A DNA stretch of 22,681 nucleotides from Brumimicrobium sp035497735 (GTDB lineage Bacteria; Bacteroidota; Bacteroidia; Flavobacteriales_D; Crocinitomicaceae): contig DATJCX010000041.1 of NCBI GenBank assembly GCA_035497735.1, positions 1 to 22,681 on the forward strand, given 5' to 3'. Below are positions 16,472 to 22,681 of the stretch, piece after piece. How positions within the stretch are numbered: the first letter of the stretch is position 1; each line of letters opens with the position of its first letter. The notes beneath the pieces were generated by a model. It saw nothing but the letters and a program-made list of their open reading frames with translations, had not been told where the DNA came from and ran no database searches. Position numbers and translations under genes: made by a program.

Positions 16472-17200
16472 TTAAAAATCTTGTACTTCGAAAGGATTAA
16501 AGTTGGCCAAGCCTTCTACTTCGTTTACTGTATTTTTTTCTACACGCAATACACGTCCTGAGAATTTCTCTACTAAAGCTAAATCGTGAGTTGCCATCAA
16601 AGTTGCTGTACCTTCTTTTGCAATAGCATGCAACAAGCGCATGATATCTTCTGAAGTTTCTGGGTCTAAATTCCCTGTAGGCTCATCTGCTAAAATCAAT
16701 TCTGGATTATTGAGTAAGGCACGTGCAATAGAAACTCTTTGCTGTTCTCCACCCGAAAGTTCATGCGGCATTTTATAAGCTTTCTCTTCAACACCAACCA
16801 TTCTTAACACTTCAAAACCTCTTTGTTCCATCACCGCTTTTTTCTTCCAACCAGTAGCTTTCATTACAAAGAATAGATTGTCCATCACGGAGCGGTCTGT
16901 CAACAGTTGAAAATCTTGGAAAACGATACCTATTTTTCTTCTCAACATAGGAATATCGCGTTTTTTTAACTTATTAAGGTCAAAACCAACCACTTCTCCT
17001 TCTCCATCAACAAGTGCTAAGTCGGCATAAATTGTTTTTAATAAACTACTTTTACCAGAACCCGTTTTCCCAATAAGATATACAAATTCCTTCTCAGAAA
17101 TAGCGATGTTAATATCTTGCAAAACGGTTACACCTTTCTGCTCAACACGACCTTGTGCTATCTTAATTACTGCTTGTTCTTTTGCTTGCTCTTCTTCCAC
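16472..17200 (-). CDS. ftsE: FtsE-like ABC-transporter ATPase
   Basis: This is the cytoplasmic ATPase that, with the membrane protein FtsX, couples the division ring to peptidoglycan hydrolases. With the preferred GTG start the protein has 242 residues: Walker A GKTGSGKSS (44-52), Q-loop VFQDFQLL, signature LSGGEQQRV (148-156), Walker B LILADEPTG (168-176) and the switch histidine ATHD. The stretch DEPTGNLDP and the MATHD ending are typical of FtsE. The open frame reaches an ATG at 17254, but the extra 18 residues are unlike the family and contain a near-consensus promoter box (17218-17225), so I favour GTG at 17200. No ftsX is adjacent. It heads a minus-strand cluster with sprT-like, manC and a CxxC protein. 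The LolD/MacB type cannot be fully excluded. Confidence 0.87.
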   Translation of the reverse strand: MEEEQAKEQAVIKIAQGRVEQKGVTVLQDINIAISEKEFVYLIGKTGSGKSSLLKTIYADLALVDGEGEVVGFDLNKLKKRDIPMLRRKIGIVFQDFQLLTDRSVMDNLFFVMKATGWKKKAVMEQRGFEVLRMVGVEEKAYKMPHELSGGEQQRVSIARALLNNPELILADEPTGNLDPETSEDIMRLLHAIAKEGTATLMATHDLALVEKFSGRVLRVEKNTVNEVEGLANFNPFEVQDF

Positions 17201-17217
17201 GATAAATTTGATTTTTA

Positions 17218-17225
17218 CAAAGATG
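17218..17225 (-). promoter_or_regulatory. Possible -7 promoter box of the ftsE cluster
   Basis: On the minus strand this reads CATCTTTG, one mismatch from TAnnTTTG. It would start transcription near 17211, about 10 nt before the GTG at 17200. It is weak on its own but agrees with the shorter start of the FtsE-like protein. Confidence 0.35.
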
Positions 17226-17425
17226 GATAAAAATGAAGTATAAAAATAACCCAAAAAAAAACAATCTTAACAGATTCGAGTGTAAAACTTTTAAGGCAAT
17301 ATAGATTTAATACTGTTTTCTTCTTTAATTTTACTATTTGAAAAGCTATGTTGACAATATTTGTTACATTTTATCGTAACTTATCGGTTGACAAAGGTTT
17401 ATATTAAAAACGTTTTTAATTTCAT

Positions 17426-20400
17426 ATGATGAAGATAGCCCGTGGCTTAATTGTTTTATTCTTCGCCCTATCCTCTGCTTTAGTTTTTGGTCAAGAGTCC
17501 AAAAAGTATAGTGGAGAATATGCTAATTTTTATAGAGCAGAAGAATTATTTGAGAAAGAACAGTATGGTGCTGCACGTGAAGTGTTTACCGAGTTCTTAA
17601 GTGATTTCAAGGAAAGACAAGACCCGCAATACATAAAAGCTTTATACTATCGAGGGGTTTCTGCTTTAGAACTCTACAATGGAGATGCGATTAAATTATT
17701 GATGACTTTCAACAATGATTACCCGGAAAATATCTACAAAAACACGATTTATTATAAAATCGGGGACCATTTCTATCAAGCGAAAAAGTATAAAGACGCA
17801 AAAGAATGGTTTGAAAAAACGGATCATACAGATATCGATACAGCATATATTGCATCTTACCGTTTTAAATTAGGGTATTCCAATTTCCAATTAGGCGATT
17901 TTACATTAGCGCGAAATGAATTTTACGACATTAAAGATGGAACAACGAGTTATGCTGCTCCGGCAATGTATTATTATTCTTACATCGCTTATAAAAACAA
18001 AAGTTACCAAGAAGCCTTGGAAGGTTTTTTAACTTTAAAAGATCATCCTTCGTTTTCAAAAGAAGTGCCGTATTATTTAACACAGATTTATTACTTATTG
18101 GGCGACTTCCAGAAAGTTACAGAATACGCTCCCGACTATATCGTTAGTTCCAAAAAAGCCATTCACGAGCATCCAGCTGAAATGAATTTACTAATCGGAG
18201 ATGCTTATTATAAAACGGAACAATACGAAGAAGCCATACCTTACTTGGAAGATTACAATAAAAGAAAAGAAACAACACGTGATGAGGACTATGCCTTGGC
18301 TTATGCTTACTTAAAAAGCGGAAAGTATGACAATGCAATTCGATTATTCGACAGAGTTTCTAGAGAAAAAGATAAGTTAGCACAAGTGGCGTTTTACCAC
18401 ATCGCAGAATGCTACGCAAAGAAGGATGAGTTGAATTATGCTAGAACGGCTTTCAAGTCGGCTGCTGATTTACCACACAACGTAAAAATTCAAGAAGATG
18501 CTTTGTACAACTATGCGGTATTGTCATATCAGTTAGACTACAACCCCTACAACGAAGCAATTATCGCTTTTGAATTATTCCTTACGGAATTTCCACAATC
18601 AGAAAGAACGGAAGACGTTTACGGATATATGGCAAACGTATATTCTAGCACAAAGAATTACAAAGAAGCTATAAAATCTTTAGAACGCATTCCTAGTCTA
18701 AACGTAAAACTAAAAGCAGCTTATCAAGTAGTTTCATACAATTTAGGTGTTGAAGAATTCGAAAGAGGTAACTACAGAGCAGCAATTGATGCCATGAAGA
18801 AAGTATATAAATACGACATGTCTTCAAAAATTACGGGTCAGGCGAAATTCTGGGAAGCAGATGCACACTACATGTTACAAGAGTGGAATTTAGCGATAGG
18901 AAACTACAGAGCTTTCTTAACAATTCCAGGTGTAAATAATCCAGAGTTGACAGAAACAGCCTATTACAACATTGCTTATGCTTATTATTCACAAGAAGAC
19001 TGGGTACAAGCAATTCAAGCATTTAGAACCTTCACACAATTGAGCAACATCATCGATAAAGCGAAGTTGGCAGATGCCTATGCGCGTACAGGAGACTGCT
19101 ACTACACAAAAACAGATGCAGATTTGCCAAAAGCGGCGTTAAACTACGAACAAGCTTATACTTATTCCGAAGGAAAAACAGATCAAAACCTGTTTGCTTT
19201 AGCAAGAGTATATAAATTAACTTCAGGGAAAAGAGATTTGCAAATTTCTACGCTAAAGAAATTATTGAATGATTTCCCTAGGTCAAACTATGTTGTTCCT
19301 GCATTATTGGATATTGCTAAGGCCTATAAAAACATGACAAACTTTACGGAAGCAATGACAAACTTTAACAAGATTGTAAATAACTATCCAAACAACATCT
19401 TGGTGAAAGATGCATTAATTGAAATAGCCGACTTAAAGTTTAAACAACAAAACTATCAAGAGTCTGAAAGTTACTTCAAACGCGTATTGAATGAATACAG
19501 TTTAGATGATGAAACATGTAAACGTGTAACAAAAGGTTTGATTGATGTTTACCGTGCACAGCGTCGCCAGGAAGAAATCGTTTCTTTAAGCAAAAAATAC
19601 CCTTGTGCTGAAATCTCAAGCAATGACGAAGAAGTATTCTACTATGAAACGGCGGCGGAATTATACTTAAGTAAGAAATATACAGAAGCGATTCCAGAAA
19701 TCAATAAATATCTAACAAGGTATCCGAATGGACGATTCTCTGTTCAGTTGCTAAGCTACTTGGCAAATATTTATTATATGGAAGAAGAGGAAACACGTGC
19801 TTTAACGTATTACGAACAAATCATCGCACGTCCAAATTCTGCTTATATCGAGGAAGCATTGATTCGTGCAGCAAAAATTCTTTACAACAGTGGAGAATAC
19901 TCACGTGCACTTCCACATTACGAAAAGTTAGAAGGTCTAGCATCTAAGCCAGAAGTTATCTTCAATACTCGAATCGGTGTGATGCGTACCAATTACATTG
20001 TAGGAAACTACGATAAAGCTGGAGTGGCTGCCGACAAAGTATTGGGTGATGCTTTACTAAAAGACAAAGAGATTAAAGCAGAAGGAAACTTCATCGCTGG
20101 TATGTCTTACTTTAAAGTTGGAAAATACGACAAGTCAAAATCTTACTTAAGATGGACAGCAGACAATACAGGTGCTGAAAGAGGAACGGAAGCTTTATTC
20201 ACATTGGCAGAAGCGAACTTTCATCTAAAAGATTACACGCAAGCTGAGAAATTGCATAAAGAATTATTAAAACGTACACCTTCTTACCAATACTGGATTG
20301 GAAAATCGTTGATTCTACAAGCGAAAGTATTTATGATGAAAGATGATTTATTCCAAGCCGAACAAACGATAGACTTAGTGCTTAACAATTATCCAAACAA

Positions 20401-20545
20401 GGGTGATAAAAGCGATCCAGTTATGATAGAAGCAGAGATGACAAAAGCTGAAATCATGCAATTGAAAAATGAACCTAAAGATTTACAAAATGATATCAAT
20501 CGTTTGATTGACATAAACGACGGAGAGAATGAAAATGATGAATAA
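17426..20545 (+). CDS. Exported tetratricopeptide-repeat (TPR) protein
   Basis: The 1039-residue protein has a signal peptide (residues 1-23; hydrophobic LIVLFFALSSALVFG, then QES). Behind it lies a nearly continuous array of TPR-like helical repeats, seen as recurring pairs such as AEELFEKEQYGAAREVF, YKTEQYEEAIPYLEDY and LYLSKKYTEAIPEINKYL. It is therefore predicted to be a long periplasmic scaffold, similar in style to BamD/YbgF but far longer. The TPR repeats end near residue 1010, before an acidic tail. It overlaps the next gene, an outer-membrane barrel, by 17 nt, which points to coupled translation and a joint function. The two ATGs at 17426 and 17429 are equally possible starts. No consensus -7 box was found in the 171-nt divergent gap upstream. 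Confidence 0.88.
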   Translation: MMKIARGLIVLFFALSSALVFGQESKKYSGEYANFYRAEELFEKEQYGAAREVFTEFLSDFKERQDPQYIKALYYRGVSALELYNGDAIKLLMTFNNDYPENIYKNTIYYKIGDHFYQAKKYKDAKEWFEKTDHTDIDTAYIASYRFKLGYSNFQLGDFTLARNEFYDIKDGTTSYAAPAMYYYSYIAYKNKSYQEALEGFLTLKDHPSFSKEVPYYLTQIYYLLGDFQKVTEYAPDYIVSSKKAIHEHPAEMNLLIGDAYYKTEQYEEAIPYLEDYNKRKETTRDEDYALAYAYLKSGKYDNAIRLFDRVSREKDKLAQVAFYHIAECYAKKDELNYARTAFKSAADLPHNVKIQEDALYNYAVLSYQLDYNPYNEAIIAFELFLTEFPQSERTEDVYGYMANVYSSTKNYKEAIKSLERIPSLNVKLKAAYQVVSYNLGVEEFERGNYRAAIDAMKKVYKYDMSSKITGQAKFWEADAHYMLQEWNLAIGNYRAFLTIPGVNNPELTETAYYNIAYAYYSQEDWVQAIQAFRTFTQLSNIIDKAKLADAYARTGDCYYTKTDADLPKAALNYEQAYTYSEGKTDQNLFALARVYKLTSGKRDLQISTLKKLLNDFPRSNYVVPALLDIAKAYKNMTNFTEAMTNFNKIVNNYPNNILVKDALIEIADLKFKQQNYQESESYFKRVLNEYSLDDETCKRVTKGLIDVYRAQRRQEEIVSLSKKYPCAEISSNDEEVFYYETAAELYLSKKYTEAIPEINKYLTRYPNGRFSVQLLSYLANIYYMEEEETRALTYYEQIIARPNSAYIEEALIRAAKILYNSGEYSRALPHYEKLEGLASKPEVIFNTRIGVMRTNYIVGNYDKAGVAADKVLGDALLKDKEIKAEGNFIAGMSYFKVGKYDKSKSYLRWTADNTGAERGTEALFTLAEANFHLKDYTQAEKLHKELLKRTPSYQYWIGKSLILQAKVFMMKDDLFQAEQTIDLVLNNYPNKGDKSDPVMIEAEMTKAEIMQLKNEPKDLQNDINRLIDINDGENENDE

Positions 20546-22277
20546 GTATTTAATAATATTCCTAGGAATTTTGTCCATCAATGTTGTGTATGGACAAGGA
20601 GGAGATGTTGAAATCGTAACTGATTCTGATCGTTCTATTACTCCTGCTAAGCGTATTTTCAATAGGCCACAAATAATGGACACAGCTATTACGGCACGTG
20701 TTGTTGACTATCCATTATTGGTCTTAAAAGAAAAAACCGATGTAGAAATAGAAGATTTTAGCGCTGCTAACATTCGTTTAAAACCGCAATTATCACAACT
20801 GTACAAAGGTTACGTTAAATTAGGGCTAGGTAGCTTGCTACAACCTTTGGGAGAAGTTTATTACAACTCCCTTCGTTCGCGTAAGTTTAACTGGGGAATA
20901 CATGCACTTCACCATTCAGAGTGGGGGAAAATAAAAGGATTCGCACCTTCACAGTATGACAACACAAGTGGGAAAGTATTTGGTAAAGTAATTGAAAAGA
21001 GATTCTCTTATGGAGGAGAGTTAAATTATAGAAATCAAGGATTACATTACTACGGTTTTGAAAATAGCGACGCGCCGAGAGACAGTATTTCACAGCGCTA
21101 TAGTGGAATTGGTTTTAACGCTTTCTTCGATTCACATAAAAAGGATTCTTCTTTGTTAAACTTTAAAGTAGGAGTTGAATACAACAATTTCTTAGGGCGT
21201 AAACCTAAAGAAGACACATTAAAAGATTGGAGGGGAAAGGAAAACTTTGCTGCTATTCGTACCCATTGGGAATATAACGGAAGTACACACTTACTTTTGG
21301 CAAACTTAGGTGCAGATTTCGACATTAGTTATAACGACTACAGATATGGATTAAAAGACACCTTTTTAATCAATCCAGATCCAGCTTATAATGGATTAGA
21401 CTCGGGACTTGTTACACAAAACGTTTTAGTTCAATTACGCCCTGTAACCAACTTTTACGGTTTAAACAAGAAACTATACTTTAAAGTTGGAGGAGAATTA
21501 TCCATGGATTGGAACGACAAATTCCGTGCTTATTTATATCCATTAGCGGAAGTTCGCTACTCTTTATTCAATGATATCTTCATTCCATACGTTGGAGTTG
21601 AAGGAGGTTTAAAGCAGCAACGCTACGAACTATTAGCACGTGAAAACGAGTTTATCAATGCCAATAACGTATTAAGAAATGCGAGTACTTATACCCTATA
21701 CGGAGGATTTAAGGGAACGATTACTTCGCGCATCAGCTTTAATGCAAGTTTTGCCTTCGCCAACGTTAGAGATAAAGCGTTGTTTGTAAACGACACGATT
21801 TACTCTTCAGGAAATCAATTCCGTGTTGAATACGACACACTTTCTATTTCTACCATTGCAGCGAGTATTTCATATCAGCAAAACGAAAAATTAAAGATAG
21901 ATTTAATCGGAAAATTCCATTCTTACCAAGCGAAAAACAACCCGTATGCGTGGAACTTACCACAATTTGAAATCATTACTAGAGGAAGTTACAACATAGC
22001 AAGCAAGTTGATTGCTACCTTAGATTTCAAATTAGAAACAGGCCGTAAAGCGCAAGTTTTTGACACAACTTTAGAAGGAATTGAAGAGCAAGACGGAGTT
22101 TACTACAAGAAACTAGGCGTTATTCCAGATTTAAACATAGGAGTAGAATTTAGATACAGCAAAAGACTTTCCATTTGGGCAAGCTTTAACAACATCGCTT
22201 CTATCCGCTACAGACAATGGTATGATTATCCAGTGAATGGATTCCAAGGAATGGCAGGAATTACGTTTAGATTTTAA
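20529..22277 (+). CDS. Outer-membrane beta-barrel protein paired with the TPR protein
   Basis: The 582-residue product has a signal peptide (1-23, ending VVYGQ) and a 60-residue linker. Many amphipathic strands with aromatic belts follow (LYKGYVKLGLGSLLQPLGE, WGIHALHHSEWG, VGVEGGLKQQRYELLA). The last strand ends in phenylalanine (GMAGITFRF), a typical outer-membrane insertion signal. No TonB box or plug domain is seen, although databases often name relatives TonB-dependent receptors. I found no cysteine in it. Start choices are 20529, 20535 and 20538; the first overlaps the TPR stop by 17 nt. The pair probably forms a membrane complex of unknown function. The barrel call is firm; the role is unknown. 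Confidence 0.82.
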   Translation: MKMMNKYLIIFLGILSINVVYGQGGDVEIVTDSDRSITPAKRIFNRPQIMDTAITARVVDYPLLVLKEKTDVEIEDFSAANIRLKPQLSQLYKGYVKLGLGSLLQPLGEVYYNSLRSRKFNWGIHALHHSEWGKIKGFAPSQYDNTSGKVFGKVIEKRFSYGGELNYRNQGLHYYGFENSDAPRDSISQRYSGIGFNAFFDSHKKDSSLLNFKVGVEYNNFLGRKPKEDTLKDWRGKENFAAIRTHWEYNGSTHLLLANLGADFDISYNDYRYGLKDTFLINPDPAYNGLDSGLVTQNVLVQLRPVTNFYGLNKKLYFKVGGELSMDWNDKFRAYLYPLAEVRYSLFNDIFIPYVGVEGGLKQQRYELLARENEFINANNVLRNASTYTLYGGFKGTITSRISFNASFAFANVRDKALFVNDTIYSSGNQFRVEYDTLSISTIAASISYQQNEKLKIDLIGKFHSYQAKNNPYAWNLPQFEIITRGSYNIASKLIATLDFKLETGRKAQVFDTTLEGIEEQDGVYYKKLGVIPDLNIGVEFRYSKRLSIWASFNNIASIRYRQWYDYPVNGFQGMAGITFRF

Positions 22278-22290
22278 AAAGAAATTGAAA

Positions 22291-22381
22291 ACGCAGCAGT
22301 TCGTCAGTCTATCAATGAAAGTACAAAATGTCTAAAAAATGAATGACTTGCAAGGCATTGAAAATGAAAACGAAGTTTGAG
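22291..22381. repeat. Copy A of a 300-bp-period direct repeat
   Basis: These 91 bases recur at 22591-22681 (copy B) at an offset of exactly 300 bp with no gaps and, by my count, 9 substitutions. Within them, 31 bases (22294-22324) and the last 33 (22349-22381) are identical between copies, with a variable stretch between. The repeat lies directly behind the outer-membrane barrel gene, in a 404-nt stretch with no credible gene. Confidence 0.9.
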
Positions 22382-22545
22382 TTTTCACATCTACTGAGCA
22401 TTGAAAATGAGAACGAAGTTTGAATTTTCACCTCTACTGAACATTGAAAATGAAAACGAAGTTTGAATTTTCAACTCTACTGAACATTGAAAATGAAAAC
22501 GAAGTTTGAGTTTTCAACTCTACTGAATATTGAAAATGAGAACGA
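22356..22545. repeat. Tandem array of a 43-bp unit, four full copies and a partial fifth
   Basis: Units begin at 22356, 22399, 22442, 22485 and 22528, spaced exactly 43 bp. Each starts CATTGAAAATGA (TATTG in the fifth), continues AACGAAGTTTGA and TTTTCA, and ends CTACTGA. Units differ by a few substitutions and no indels. The fifth diverges after GAGAACGA (22538-22545). Each full unit can fold as a hairpin (outer stem TGAAAAT with ATTTTCA or GTTTTCA, inner AAAC with GTTT, loop GAA). Confidence 0.92.
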
Positions 22546-22551
22546 CAGGAG

Positions 22552-22565
22552 CATACTTTAGTATG
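22552..22565. other. Short hairpin between the array and repeat copy B
   Basis: CATAC (22552-22556) pairs with GTATG (22561-22565) around a TTTA loop. It is short and has no T-run behind it, so it is not a standard terminator. It replaces the repeat pattern where the 43-bp array stops. Confidence 0.4.
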
Positions 22566-22590
22566 TGACTTAGTTCAAAATTCTTCAATA

Positions 22591-22681
22591 ACACAGCAGT
22601 TCGTCAGTCTATCAATGAAAGTACGGTACGTTTCAAAAATGAATGAAATGCAAGGCATTGAAAATGAAAACGAAGTTTGAG
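22591..22681. repeat. Copy B of the 300-bp-period direct repeat, cut by the window end
   Basis: This is the second copy of the block at 22291-22381, ending with the start of a new 43-bp unit at 22656. The match is unbroken at the window edge, so a second array probably continues beyond it. Confidence 0.9.

Noticed and set aside
20529..22277. Barrel as a TonB-dependent receptor
   Set aside because: No plug domain, TonB box or carboxypeptidase-like N-terminal domain can be seen and the length is short, so I describe it only as a barrel.
22356..22545. The 43-bp array as a CRISPR
   Set aside because: The repeats follow each other directly. The 10-12 bases between hairpins are themselves near-identical between units, so there are no unique spacers, and no cas gene is present.
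22540..22680. Open frame of about 47 codons through repeat copy B
   Set aside because: It has no start codon until late, and the same frame in copy A is broken by a stop at once, so coding is unlikely.
22291..22681. The repeat block as an insertion sequence or integrated element
   Set aside because: There is no transposase, no terminal inverted repeats and no target duplication in view. The block continues past the window, so a mobile origin cannot be excluded, only not supported.

Overview
The window reads as chromosomal DNA of a Bacteroidetes (Bacteroidota) bacterium, probably Flavobacteriales. The DNA is AT-rich. Two secreted proteins end in type A type IX secretion (T9SS) sorting domains. 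Several genes are preceded by the Bacteroidetes -7 promoter box TAnnTTTG. The outer-membrane genes (DUF6029-like barrel, Omp28-like lipoprotein, TPR/barrel pair) are Bacteroidetes types, and TTG/GTG starts occur. A genus cannot be fixed from this window; the gene mix would fit the Crocinitomicaceae/Fluviicola neighbourhood, but that is an impression. No rRNA, tRNA, transposase, integrase, CRISPR array or phage gene was seen.

Layout. Positions 1-304 hold no gene, only the promoter of hutI (305-1555, imidazolonepropionase of histidine breakdown), which ends at a strong terminator. Next come two divergent secreted proteins with T9SS sorting domains, a small one on the minus strand (1726-2463) and a thioredoxin-domain protein on the plus strand (2673-4190). 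A tight three-gene operon follows (4404-7535): a TlpA-like thioredoxin, an outer-membrane barrel and an Omp28-like lipoprotein. Then come a class A penicillin-binding protein (7682-9955), a convergent flavin reductase-like protein and a YbdG-type mechanosensitive channel (9979-11940, minus), and a small two-helix membrane protein (minus).

From 12486 a four-helix membrane protein is followed closely by the ribosome-associated GTPase HflX (12944-14143). A minus-strand cluster of four genes (14176-17200) reads, in transcription order: FtsE-like ATPase, SprT-like zinc protease, mannose-1-phosphate guanylyltransferase, and an unknown protein with two CxxC pairs. From 17426 a 1039-residue exported TPR protein overlaps by 17 nt a 582-residue outer-membrane barrel protein (to 22277). 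The last 404 bases hold no gene but carry an ordered nested repeat.

The common thread is the cell envelope: peptidoglycan synthesis (PBP1A), division (FtsE), sugar-nucleotide supply for surface polysaccharide (GDP-mannose), osmotic protection (MscS), outer-membrane proteins and periplasmic thiol chemistry. Two parts deserve a second look. The first is the TlpA/barrel/Omp28 operon, where the barrel has only two cysteines, spaced C-x4-C just before its last strand, next to two CxxC proteins. The second is the repeat block at 22291-22681: a 43-bp tandem unit that folds into a small hairpin, nested in a direct repeat of exactly 300 bp that runs off the window end.
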